NCBI RefSeq assembly: GCF_000961885.1 | Contig: NZ_JZKH01000091.1 | Location: 1 to 30,080 of the forward strand | Direction of reading: 5' to 3' | DNA length: 30,080 nucleotides | DNA from: Streptomyces rubellomurinus | Lineage (GTDB): Bacteria > Actinomycetota > Actinomycetes > Streptomycetales > Streptomycetaceae | In this document: positions 7,896 to 15,033 of the stretch, in pieces | Position numbering within the stretch: position 1 is the stretch's first letter | Layout of the letters: every line of letters starts with the position of its first letter | Translations under genes and position numbers: made by a program | The notes under the pieces: generated by a model | Database searches by the model: none | Told to the model about the DNA's origin: nothing | Seen by the model: the letters and a program-made list of their open reading frames with translations, nothing else

Positions 7896-9293
7896 TCACC
7901 CCACCGAGCTGTTGTAGCTCTCGATCGCGGGCTGGATCTCCTTGGCCGCGTCGGCCAGCGCCTGCTTCGCGGGCTTGGTGCCGGCGATGGTCTGCTCGAT
8001 GGCGGTCTCCACGCCCTTGCGGGCCTGCGGCATGACGCCGAGCAGGCAGCCGGCCGTGGCCGGGGTGGGCTTGGTGGCCTTGAGCTGGTCGATGGCCGTC
8101 TGGAACTGCGGGTACTTGGCCACCCACTCCTTGTCCTTGGGGTCGTCCAGGGACTTCTTGTTGACCGGGAAGTAGCCGGTGCCGGTGTGCCAGGCGGCCT
8201 GCTGCTCGGGCGAGGTGACGAACTTCTCGAACTCCCAGGCGGCGCGCTTCTCGGCGTCCGAGTGGCCGGGGCCGCTGATCCACAGCGAGGCGCCGCCGAT
8301 CACCGGGCCGCCCTGGTCGGCGGCGGAGGTCTTCGGGAACGCGGCGGTGCCGACCTCGAACTTGGCGGCCTCCTTGTAGCCGCGCAGCACGCCGGTGGAC
8401 TCCAGGTGCATCGCGACGGTGCCGGCCTTGAAGGCGGCCTGGGCGTCGTCGGTGTTGCGGCCGGTGTTGGCGGCGTACCCGCCCTTGACCAGGTCGGCCC
8501 ACCACTGGACGATCTCGGCGCCCTTGTCGGAGTCGAAGACGACCTTGCCCGCCTTGCTGGTGCGGCCGTTGTCGTTGTCGCAGTACATGGTGCCGGACTC
8601 GGCGAGCAGCTGCTCCACGAACCAGCCGTAGATCGCGGCGCCGAAGCCGTACCGGACGGTCTTGCCGTCGGCGTCCTTCTTGGTCAGCTTCTTCGCCAGC
8701 TCGCCCAGCCCGGCCAGGTCCTTGGGCGCCTGCGCCGGGTCGAGGCCGGCCTCCTTGAACGCGTCGTCGTTCAGGTAGAGCAGCGGCATCGAGGAGTTGA
8801 ACGGCATCGAGACGAGCTTGCCGCCGGCCGAGTAGTAGTTGCGGATGTTGGCGTCGAGGTCGTCCAGCGAGTAGCCGTCCTTGTCGGCGAAGGCCTGCGC
8901 GGGAACGGTCTGCTGGGAGTCGATCATGAACCGGGTGCCGATGTCGTAGACCTGCACCAGGGCGGGGGTGCCCTTCTGCTGCACCGCGGCCTTGTACTTG
9001 GTGACCAGTTCGTCGTACTTGCCCTGGAACTGCGCCTTGACCTCGATCTTGCCCTGGTGGGCCGCGTTGAACTGGCTGACCAGGCCGTTCAGCACGTCGG
9101 CGTTCTTGCCGGTCATCGAGTGCCAGAACTCGACGGTGGTGACGCCCGAGGCCTGGTCCAGCGCCTGCGCGCCGGGGGCGCCGTCGGCGGCGCCGGAGCC
9201 CGAGTCGGAGCCGGAGGAGCTGCAGGCGGTGACGGCGGTCAGGGACAGGCCGGCCACCAGCAGGGCCGCGAGCGCGCGGGCACTCTTCTTCAC
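7896..9293 (-). CDS. ugpB: Glycerol-3-phosphate-type ABC transporter substrate-binding lipoprotein
   Basis: A 465-residue family 1 extracellular solute-binding protein. The signal peptide ends in lipobox VTAC with Cys24, so it is anchored to the outer face of the membrane. The sequence follows UgpB closely: EFWHSM near the mature N-terminus, LVQVYDIGTRFM, SMPFNSSMPLLYLN, KEAGLDP, GGASLWI, AAWHTGTGYFPV, and the C-terminal MPQARKGVETAIEQ. This predicts binding of sn-glycerol-3-phosphate or glycerophosphodiesters. The GTG at 9293 is the start, as lipoprotein sequence begins there; the ribosome site is a weak GAGAGA. It is the third gene of ugpA-ugpE-ugpB, 98 bases after ugpE, with an iterated repeat in that gap. 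Confidence 0.85.
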   Translation of the reverse strand: MKKSARALAALLVAGLSLTAVTACSSSGSDSGSGAADGAPGAQALDQASGVTTVEFWHSMTGKNADVLNGLVSQFNAAHQGKIEVKAQFQGKYDELVTKYKAAVQQKGTPALVQVYDIGTRFMIDSQQTVPAQAFADKDGYSLDDLDANIRNYYSAGGKLVSMPFNSSMPLLYLNDDAFKEAGLDPAQAPKDLAGLGELAKKLTKKDADGKTVRYGFGAAIYGWFVEQLLAESGTMYCDNDNGRTSKAGKVVFDSDKGAEIVQWWADLVKGGYAANTGRNTDDAQAAFKAGTVAMHLESTGVLRGYKEAAKFEVGTAAFPKTSAADQGGPVIGGASLWISGPGHSDAEKRAAWEFEKFVTSPEQQAAWHTGTGYFPVNKKSLDDPKDKEWVAKYPQFQTAIDQLKATKPTPATAGCLLGVMPQARKGVETAIEQTIAGTKPAKQALADAAKEIQPAIESYNSSVG

Positions 9294-9319
9294 GGGGGTT
9301 CTCTCTCTACTGGAGGGAA

Positions 9320-9383
9320 GGGGACGACTGGACGGGAGGGGACGACTGGCGGGAAGGGACGACAGGCGAGAAGGGACGACGGG
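9320..9383. repeat. Four-copy 17-18 base tandem repeat in the ugpE-ugpB gap
   Basis: The core GGGACGACTGG (last bases vary) occurs at 9321-9331, 9339-9349, 9356-9366 (GGGACGACAGG) and 9373-9383 (GGGACGACGGG), with periods of 18, 17 and 17. It fills most of the 98-base gap between ugpE and ugpB and would be transcribed as a repeated pyrimidine-rich leader ahead of ugpB. It could be a protein-binding array, an mRNA processing or stability element, or a slippage expansion. Confidence 0.8.
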
Positions 9384-9391
9384 CTGCCCGG

Positions 9392-10288
9392 TCACCGGAC
9401 GGCGCCCGCGGTGAGGCCGCGGACGATGAAGCGCTGGCCGAAGACCACCAGGGCGAGCGTGGGCAGCAGCGACAGGACGGCGCCGGCCAGGATCAGGCCG
9501 GGGTCGGCCATCTCGGAGTCGCGCAGCGAGGTCAGACCGATCTGCAGGGTCCGCATCTCCGCCGTGCGGGTGATGATCAGCGGCCAGAAGTACTGGTTCC
9601 AGGCGGACAGGAACACGTAGATCGACAGCGCCGCGAGGGCCGGCTTGTTGAGCGGCACGACCACCCGCCACAGGAAGCGCCAGTGGCCGGCGCCGTCGAT
9701 CCGCGCGGCGTCGCGCAGTTCGCCGGGCAGCTGCCGGAAGGACTGGCGCAGCATGAAGGTGCCGAAGCCGCTGGCGAGGAAGGGCAGCACCAGGCCGAAG
9801 TAGGTGTTGCCGAAGCCCCAGTCCGACAGCGTCAGGTAGTTGGGGATGATGATGGCCTCCCACGGGACCATCAGCGTGGCCAGGAACACTCCGAACACCA
9901 CGGCCCGCGCCTTCATCGGCAGGAAGACGAAGGCGTACGCGGCGAGGATCGAGGTGACCAGCTGGGCGAGCGTGATGACCGTCGCCACCAGCGCCGAGTT
10001 GGCGTACTGGCGCACCAGCGGGATCGCGTCGACCGCCCCGGTGAAGTTCCGGCCGGTGAGCGAGTGCGGCACCAGCGCGGGCGGGTAGCTGGAGAGTTCG
10101 GACGGCCCCATGAAGGCGCCGGCGATCGCGTAGTACACCGGGAAGACCACGGTGAGCACGGCGACGGCGAGCAGCAGGTAGACGACGGCGCGGCCGAGCA
10201 GGTCGCGCGGGGAGCGGCCGGCGAACGGGCGCGGGCGGACGGGCGCGGGCCCGGCCTGCTCGGGGGCCTCGGTGGTGGTCAGACTCAC
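9392..10288 (-). CDS. ugpE: ABC sugar-phosphate permease, UgpE type
   Basis: A 298-residue integral membrane subunit with six predicted helices (first at about residues 32-52, VVYLLLAVAVLTVVFPVYY). It carries the EAA cytoplasmic loop that docks the ATPase (GELRDAARIDGAGHWRFLWRVVVP) and the conserved SAWNQYFWPLI stretch typical of MalG/UgpE proteins. The GTG at 10288 overlaps the ugpA stop by four bases (GTGA), so the two permeases are translationally coupled and should form a heterodimer. No ATPase gene follows; a shared MsiK-like ATPase encoded elsewhere is the usual actinomycete solution. Confidence 0.85.
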   Translation of the reverse strand: MSLTTTEAPEQAGPAPVRPRPFAGRSPRDLLGRAVVYLLLAVAVLTVVFPVYYAIAGAFMGPSELSSYPPALVPHSLTGRNFTGAVDAIPLVRQYANSALVATVITLAQLVTSILAAYAFVFLPMKARAVVFGVFLATLMVPWEAIIIPNYLTLSDWGFGNTYFGLVLPFLASGFGTFMLRQSFRQLPGELRDAARIDGAGHWRFLWRVVVPLNKPALAALSIYVFLSAWNQYFWPLIITRTAEMRTLQIGLTSLRDSEMADPGLILAGAVLSLLPTLALVVFGQRFIVRGLTAGAVR

Positions 10289-11226
10289 GCGTAGTGCACC
10301 TTCCGCTCCAGGACGCCGAACTGGACGGCCGTGCAGGCGAGGACGACCAGGAGCAGCACCACGGCCTGGGCGCTGGCCCGGCCGAAGTCGCTGGAACCGT
10401 ACGCGAAGGCCTTCTCGTAGACGGAGTAGACGAGCGTCTTGGTGGAGCTGTCCGGCCCGCCCTTGGTGAGGATGTGGATCTGGCCGAAACTCTGCAGTGA
10501 GTGGACGGTGGAGACCACGGTGAGGAAGAACAGGTTCGGGCCGAGCATCGGCACGGTGATCGAGCGGGCCAGGCGCAGGCCCGAGGCGCCGTCCAGCCGG
10601 GCCGCCTCGACGATCTCGGTGGGGATCGAGCCGATGCCGGCGGAGAGCACCAGCACGTTGTAGCCGAGGTTCATCCACACCGTGGTGGCGGCGACCGACA
10701 CCAGCGCGTACCGGGAGTCCGTCAGCCAGCCGATCGGGCCGAGGCCGACCTGCGAGAGCAGGCCGTTGAGGACGCCGCTGGCGGGGTTGTAGAAGACCGC
10801 GAAGACCACCGACGCGCTCGCCACCGAGAAGGCGAACGGCAGCGCGAAGGCGGAGCGCAGCAGCCGCACGCCCCGGATCCGGTTCTCCAGGAGCAGCACC
10901 AGCACGAGCGCGCCCAGCACCCCGGGGACCACGGTGAGCAGCGTGAACAGCGCCGTGGTGAGGAGGGTGTCGGCGAAGTCGGCCGAGCTGAGCAGGTCGG
11001 TGTAGTGCTTCAGCCCCACGTACTTCGAGGGCGCGCCGAACAGGTCGTTGGCGTGCGCGCTCAGGTAGAGGGTCCGGCCCAGCGGGTAGCCGATGAAGAG
11101 GGCGAAGACCACCAGGGAGGGCAGCAGGAAGGCCCAGGCGAGCCCGTGTTCGCCCCAGCGCCGCCCTCGCTGACGTGGTGACGGGGTGCGGCCCCGGGGG
11201 GCCGCGGCGTGCGGTGCGGTCGGCAT
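10285..11226 (-). CDS. ugpA: ABC sugar-phosphate permease, UgpA type
   Basis: A 313-residue permease with six predicted helices after a basic, disordered N-terminus of about 27 residues. The first helix (WAFLLPSLVVFALFIGYPLGRTLYLS) and the EAA loop (IPTEIVEAARLDGASGLRLARSITVP) are typical of MalF/UgpA subunits, as is ILTKGGPDSSTKTLVYSVYEKAF. It is the first gene of the operon and partners UgpE. The ATG at 11226 has only a weak ribosome site. An 18-base near-palindrome 27 bases upstream could be the operator for a repressor encoded elsewhere. Confidence 0.85.
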   Translation of the reverse strand: MPTAPHAAAPRGRTPSPRQRGRRWGEHGLAWAFLLPSLVVFALFIGYPLGRTLYLSAHANDLFGAPSKYVGLKHYTDLLSSADFADTLLTTALFTLLTVVPGVLGALVLVLLLENRIRGVRLLRSAFALPFAFSVASASVVFAVFYNPASGVLNGLLSQVGLGPIGWLTDSRYALVSVAATTVWMNLGYNVLVLSAGIGSIPTEIVEAARLDGASGLRLARSITVPMLGPNLFFLTVVSTVHSLQSFGQIHILTKGGPDSSTKTLVYSVYEKAFAYGSSDFGRASAQAVVLLLVVLACTAVQFGVLERKVHYA

Positions 11227-11252
11227 GGGTTGCGCGTCCGCCTTTCGTATGT

Positions 11253-11270
11253 CGGTTCCGGCCGAAACCG
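11253..11270. promoter_or_regulatory. Near-palindromic operator candidate upstream of ugpA
   Basis: CGGTTCCGGCCGAAACCG is an 18-base palindrome with one mismatched pair. It lies 27 bases before the ugpA start, just upstream of a possible minus-strand -10 (TACGAA). Its size and CG-centred symmetry fit a LacI-type sugar repressor site. A second small dyad, ACGCG-TT-CGCGT, is at 11330-11341. Confidence 0.4.
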
Positions 11271-11428
11271 TGTCTTGCCCGAACGACGGCGCGGAAACCC
11301 CACGATGAGCAGCGGGTGTCAGCGGGATTACGCGTTCGCGTCAGATTCGGCCGGTCGTGCGCGGACGGGCCGCGGCCGCGACGGCTGCGCCTGCGTGGCG
11401 GGCGCGGGGGCGCGCCGGGGAACGCGGA

Positions 11429-11467
11429 ACGGCTCAACACCCCTGTGATGCGGGGGTGTTGAGCCGT
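11429..11467 (-). terminator. Hairpin terminator after the SDR gene
   Basis: A perfect 15-base inverted repeat (ACGGCTCAACACCCC at 11429-11443, its complement at 11453-11467) with a 9-base loop. It starts 24 bases beyond the SDR stop codon and separates the MFS-SDR operon from the ugp promoter region. Confidence 0.8.
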
Positions 11468-11490
11468 GTTCGAGGTGCGGCGGGCTGCGG

Positions 11491-12252
11491 TCAGGCGGTG
11501 ACGCCGCCGTCCAGCACCAGGTCGGCGCCGACCGTGTAGCCGGCCTCCGGCGAGGCGAGGTAGAGCACCGCGGCCGCGATCTCCGCCACCGCTCCGGCCC
11601 GGCCGACCGGGACCTCGGCCTTCATCCGCTCGGCCTTCTCGGCCTCGCTCTCCCCCGCCCGGGTGGACATGTCGGTGGCCACCGGGCCGGGGCTGACCAG
11701 GTTGATCCGCACGCCGTCTGCGATGTGGTCGCGCGCGGCGGAGCGGGTCAGCGCGGTGACGGCGGCCTTGCTGGTGACGTACGCGCCGGCGCCCTCCATC
11801 CGCCGGTGGACGCCGAGGTTGGACGAGACGTTGACGATCGCGCCGCCGCCGTTGGCCCGCATGTGGCCGATCTGGTGCTTCATCGCGAACAGGGTGCCGG
11901 TCACGTTGGTGTCGAACAGCCGCTGCCACTCGGCCTCGTCGATGTCGGCGATCGGGCCGGGGGCGGCGAACACCCCGGCGTTGTTGACGGCGACGTCCAG
12001 GGCGCCGAACTGCTCGACGGTCTCGCGGACGAGGCGGGCGGCGTCCCGGCTGTCCGTCACGTCGCCGGTCAGCGCGACGGCCTTGCCGCCGGCCCGCTCG
12101 ATCAGCTCGACGGTCTCGGCGAGCGGCGCGGCGCTGCGGCCGGCCACGGCGACCCGGGCGCCCTCGGCGGCGAAGGCCAGGGCGATGGCCCGGCCGATGC
12201 CGCTGCCGCCGCCGGTGACCAGGACGGAGCTGTCGGCGAAACGCGTGGTCAT
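11491..12252 (-). CDS. Short-chain dehydrogenase/reductase
   Basis: A 253-residue classical SDR. The cofactor-binding TGGGSGIG is at residues 13-20, the GR at 38-39 (VAVAGRS) suggests NADP(H), NNAG is at 90-93, catalytic Ser is 143 or 144, and YVTSK gives Tyr158 and Lys162. SPGPVATDM follows as usual. The substrate cannot be read from sequence. The ATG overlaps the MFS stop (ATGA, 12249-12252), so it is translationally coupled to the transporter and under the same TetR-linked control. A role in detoxifying or converting a compound the transporter handles is plausible inference. Confidence 0.92.
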   Translation of the reverse strand: MTTRFADSSVLVTGGGSGIGRAIALAFAAEGARVAVAGRSAAPLAETVELIERAGGKAVALTGDVTDSRDAARLVRETVEQFGALDVAVNNAGVFAAPGPIADIDEAEWQRLFDTNVTGTLFAMKHQIGHMRANGGGAIVNVSSNLGVHRRMEGAGAYVTSKAAVTALTRSAARDHIADGVRINLVSPGPVATDMSTRAGESEAEKAERMKAEVPVGRAGAVAEIAAAVLYLASPEAGYTVGADLVLDGGVTA

Positions 12253-13736
12253 GAGGTGAACTCCTTGATGCGGTCGATGCGTTCAGGTGTCGTGCTGGTG
12301 GTCGTGGTCGTGGTGGTCGTGGTGGTCGTGGTCGTGGTGGTCGTGGTCGTGGTGGTTCGGGGCAGGGCGGCGACCGCGAGGGCGGTGAGCGCCAGCCCGG
12401 CGGCGGCCGCCGCGAAGGCCGCGGCGTAGCCGCCGACGACGGTCGGGCGGGTCGCGGCGAGCGCCATCAGGGCTGCCAGGCCCGCGGTGGGCCCGAGCTC
12501 CATGGCGGTGTTGAGGACGCCCGCGGCGAGGCCGGTCCGCTCGGGCGGCACGCCGCCGGTGGCGAGGACGGCCGCGCCGGCGAAGGCGGCCGCGGCTCCG
12601 GCGGGCAGCAGGAGCAGTCCGGGCAGCAGGTCGGCGGCGTACCCGCTGCCGGGGGTGAGCCGGGCCAGCAGGCCGAGTCCGGCCGCCGCGAGGGCGAGGC
12701 CGCCGGCGGTGACCGCGGCCGGGCCGTACCGCGCGGTCAGCGGCCCGGCGAGACGGCCGGCGAGCAGCAGGACGGCCGCGTACGGCAGGAAGGCGCCGGA
12801 GGTGGCCAGCAGGCCCCAGCCGCGCACCTGCTGGAGGTAGAGCGCGAGCAGCACGAAGGTGAGCCCGGTGCCGGCGGCGGTCGCCATGACGGCGGCGAGC
12901 GCGGTGGCGCGGCGCCGGTCGGCGAGGAAGCCGGGCGGCAGCAGCGGGTCGGGGGTGTGCCGTTCGGCGGCGGCGAAGGCGAGCAGCAGGACGAGCCCGG
13001 CGGCCAGCGGGGCGAGCGTCGCGGGGGTGCGCCAGCCGTGTTCGGTGGAGCCGACCAGGCCGTAACTGGCCGCGCAGACACCGGCGGTGGCGAGCGCGGC
13101 GCCGCGCAGGTCCAGGGCGGGGCGGCGGCCGGCGGGTGCGGCGGGCGGCAGCGAGCCGGAGCGCAGCAGCCCGGTGAGCGCGACCAGGACGGGCACGGCG
13201 AACAGCCAGCGCCAGGAGGCGACGGCGGCGACCGCGCCGGAGGCCAGGCTGCCGGCCGTCGCGCCGAGCACCGAGAGGCCGCCCCAGGTGGCCATCGCCC
13301 GCCGGTAGGCGGCGGGTTCGGGGCGCAGCTCGCGGACCACCGCGACGGCCGCCGGGGCGGTGAGGGCCGCGCCGACACCCTCGGCGAAGCGGCCCGCCAG
13401 CAGGACGGCGAAGCCGGGCGCGAGGGCGCAGGCGATCGAGGCGGCGGCGAGCAGGGCCAGGCCGGCGCGCAGCGTCCGGCGCCCGCCGTACCGGTCGGTG
13501 AGCCGGCCGCCGAGCAGCAGCAGCGCGCTGAAGGAGAGCCCGTAGGCGGCGTTCAGCAGCAGCACGCCGGACGGGCCGAGCCCGAACTCCCGGGCCACCA
13601 GGGGCAGCGGCACGGAGAGGATCATGATGGTGAAGATCAGCGCGGCCTGCACGCCGCCCAGCAGGGCGAAGCCCGGCTGGCCGGGCGTGGTCGTATTCGC
13701 AGTCGTAGTCGCAGTCGCGCTCGTGGTTGTGCCCAT
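12249..13736 (-). CDS. MFS drug-type transporter with poly-threonine C-terminal tail
   Basis: A 495-residue major facilitator of the DHA2 (drug:H+ antiporter) kind with about 14 hydrophobic segments. Motif A (GGRLTDRYGGRR) lies between the second and third helices, and a motif C-like glycine-rich helix (WGGLSVLGATAGSLASGAVA) follows. Likely an exporter of a small toxic compound. The N-terminus is Thr/Ala-rich (MGTTTSATATTT). The C-terminus is odd: after the last helix comes Arg, then 20 consecutive threonines, then STTPERIDRIKEFTS. The ATG at 13736 has a strong GAGGGGGG ribosome site. It follows tetR on the same strand and overlaps the SDR gene by four bases. Confidence 0.9.
   Translation of the reverse strand: MGTTTSATATTTANTTTPGQPGFALLGGVQAALIFTIMILSVPLPLVAREFGLGPSGVLLLNAAYGLSFSALLLLGGRLTDRYGGRRTLRAGLALLAAASIACALAPGFAVLLAGRFAEGVGAALTAPAAVAVVRELRPEPAAYRRAMATWGGLSVLGATAGSLASGAVAAVASWRWLFAVPVLVALTGLLRSGSLPPAAPAGRRPALDLRGAALATAGVCAASYGLVGSTEHGWRTPATLAPLAAGLVLLLAFAAAERHTPDPLLPPGFLADRRRATALAAVMATAAGTGLTFVLLALYLQQVRGWGLLATSGAFLPYAAVLLLAGRLAGPLTARYGPAAVTAGGLALAAAGLGLLARLTPGSGYAADLLPGLLLLPAGAAAAFAGAAVLATGGVPPERTGLAAGVLNTAMELGPTAGLAALMALAATRPTVVGGYAAAFAAAAAGLALTALAVAALPRTTTTTTTTTTTTTTTTTTTTSTTPERIDRIKEFTS
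12297..12356. repeat. Low-complexity GGT/CGT tract encoding 20 threonines
   Basis: Sixty bases made only of GGT and CGT triplets (ACC/ACG on the coding strand) in irregular order. In the transporter frame this gives an unbroken run of 20 Thr. In the frame one base away the same DNA reads as His/Asp codons, giving a tail beginning NHHDHDHHDHD and stopping at 12283. Tracts of this type expand and contract by slippage in units of three, which keeps the frame. Confidence 0.9.
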
Positions 13737-13758
13737 GGAACCCCCCTCTCATTTAAAC

Positions 13759-13770
13759 GACCGTTCGATC
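13759..13770 (-). promoter_or_regulatory. TetR-type operator candidate upstream of the MFS gene
   Basis: On the minus strand the site reads GATCGAACGGTC and is followed by GTTTAAAT, an A/T-rich -10-like stretch, 22 bases or more before the MFS start. It matches, with one difference, GATCGATCGGTC at 14439-14450 upstream of tetR, suggesting that one regulator binds both. Confidence 0.5.
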
Positions 13771-13820
13771 CAGTATCGGGACAGCAGAAAACCGCGAACG
13801 TACCCGGCCCCCCGCACGGA

Positions 13821-14402
13821 TCAGTCGAGCAGCACCAGCGCCTGCTCGGCCGCGTCCCGCACCCGCGCGGCGCCGTCCGCGGTCTTCCCCATCACCCGCA
13901 TGCCCTGCATCAGCACCATCAGCATCCGGGCCAGCGCCCGGGGTTCCCGCCCGGCGGGCAGCTCCCCCTGCGCCCCGGCCCGCACCAGCGCGGCGGTCAG
14001 CGCCGTCTCCAGGTGGCCGAGGCTGGCGTCCACCCGGCGGGCCGCCGAGGGGTCGTGCGGGGCGAGCTCGACGGCCGTGTTGGTGACGAAGCAGCCGCGC
14101 TCCCGCCCGTCCTCGGTGGAGGACGTCGCGTACCGGCGCACCATCGCCCGCACCGCCGGCAGCACCGGCCCGGGCTGGGACAGTTCGGCCAGCAGCACCG
14201 GGTCGGTCTGCTCGGCGTACCGCTCCAACGCGCGCAGGTAGAGCTCGTGCTTGCTGCCGAAGGTGGCGTAGATGCTCGCGCGGGCGATCCCGAGCTCCTC
14301 GACCAGGTCGGCCATCGAGGTGGCCTCGTAGCCGCGGCGCCAGAACAGCTCGAGTGCCGCCTGCAGCGCCGCGTCCGGGTCGAATTCCTTCGTTCGCGCC
14401 AT
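13821..14402 (-). CDS. TetR-family repressor
   Basis: A 193-residue TetR regulator. The N-terminal HTH (about residues 10-55; LFWRRGYEATSMADLVEELGIARASIYATFGSKHELY) is textbook. The C-terminal ligand domain has the GCFVTNTAVELAPHDP motif of the NemR/YxaF-like subgroup that often controls adjacent transporters and oxidoreductases. The start codon at 14402 has no ribosome site but sits seven bases past a -10 box, so the transcript is probably leaderless. Operator dyads overlap its -35. It lies 84 bases upstream of, and on the same strand as, the MFS-SDR pair it probably represses. Confidence 0.92.
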   Translation of the reverse strand: MARTKEFDPDAALQAALELFWRRGYEATSMADLVEELGIARASIYATFGSKHELYLRALERYAEQTDPVLLAELSQPGPVLPAVRAMVRRYATSSTEDGRERGCFVTNTAVELAPHDPSAARRVDASLGHLETALTAALVRAGAQGELPAGREPRALARMLMVLMQGMRVMGKTADGAARVRDAAEQALVLLD

Positions 14403-14408
14403 GAGGGA

Positions 14409-14450
14409 ACACTAAGCCTTTCGAGACCGATCGGTCAAGATCGATCGGTC
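14409..14450 (-). promoter_or_regulatory. tetR promoter with overlapping palindromic operator
   Basis: Minus-strand -35 TTGACC (14433-14438) and -10 TAGTGT (14409-14414) are separated by 18 bases, placing the start point at about the A of the tetR ATG. The perfect palindrome GACCGATCGGTC (14425-14436) covers half of the -35, and a second half-site GATCGATCGGTC lies at 14439-14450. This is a clear arrangement for autorepression. Confidence 0.75.
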
Positions 14451-14464
14451 ACTCAGCCCTGTGC

Positions 14465-14761
14465 TCAACCCTCCGCGAGGTGCCGCTCGACGGTGGCCAC
14501 CTTCGCGGTCAGGCCATCGGTCACCCCCGCCCGGTCGTCGATCTTGATGACCGTGCTCACCCGCCCGCTGTACGCCTTCACCGCCTCGATCGCCGCCCGG
14601 ATCACCGGCATCACCTCGTCCCACTCGCCCTCGATGCTGGTGAACATGGCGTCCGTGCGGTTCGGCAGCCCGCTCGCCCGGACCACCCGCACGGCGGCCG
14701 CCACCGCCTCCCCCACGTCCTCGCCGATGCCCAGCGGGGTCACCGAGAATGCTGCGATCAC
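14465..14761 (-). CDS. MTH1187/YkoF-family thiamine-binding protein
   Basis: A 98-residue protein of the UPF0045/MTH1187 family, which includes small ferredoxin-like-fold proteins that bind thiamine. Recognisable stretches are [43 protein letters not shown] and the C-terminal IKIDDRAG. It is the full family length. The GTG at 14761 has a perfect AAGGAG site (caaggagcagagcc before it). It should be cytoplasmic, acting in thiamine handling, though physiology is poorly known. It sits downstream of the SulP gene with a 272-base gap containing a hairpin, so it may have its own promoter. Confidence 0.88.
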   Translation of the reverse strand: MIAAFSVTPLGIGEDVGEAVAAAVRVVRASGLPNRTDAMFTSIEGEWDEVMPVIRAAIEAVKAYSGRVSTVIKIDDRAGVTDGLTAKVATVERHLAEG

Positions 14762-14786
14762 GGCTCTGCTCCTTGTGTCGACGGCA

Positions 14787-14821
14787 CTGGTCGCGGCCCG
14801 GGTCACCCCGGCCGCGACCAG
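14787..14821. other. Hairpin upstream of the thiamine-binding protein gene
   Basis: A perfect 12-base inverted repeat CTGGTCGCGGCC (14787-14798) / complement (14810-14821), continued inside by three more pairs after one mismatch. It is 26 bases before the GTG at 14761 and 212 bases after the SulP stop. It could be a terminator of SulP read-through or a leader structure of the thiamine-binding gene. A smaller CCCCT-CCGC-AGGGG hairpin lies at 14971-14984, closer to the SulP stop. Confidence 0.5.
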
Positions 14822-15033
14822 GCTACGGCGCGGTCCGCCGTCGACGGCGGGTGCGGCTCCGGCTCGGGCCAGCCGGTTGTGACGACCAACGACGGCAGGC
14901 CGCACGACTGGTGGGTGGGCGGACTGCTGAGGTCCTGACGCTCGGGCCGGTGCTCGGCCGGCCGCGTCCGCCCCTCCGCAGGGGAGTCCGCACCTCAGTC
15001 GCGGGCCATACCGTCGGTGACGGGCGGGCCGGC

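Noticed and set aside
12297..12356. GGT/CGT tract as a CRISPR or intergenic repeat
   Set aside because: There are no spacers, the unit is a trinucleotide, and it lies inside the MFS coding frame.
12283..13752. 489-codon alternate frame over the MFS gene ending in the His/Asp-rich tail
   Set aside because: Rejected as a separate gene: apart from its ends it is Arg/Ala/Pro-rich shadow sequence without membrane helices. Only the possible frame switch at the tail is kept as a finding.
14762..14830. TPP riboswitch before the thiamine-binding protein gene
   Set aside because: The conserved CTGAGA and ACCTGA-type elements in the right arrangement are not present; only a simple hairpin is seen.
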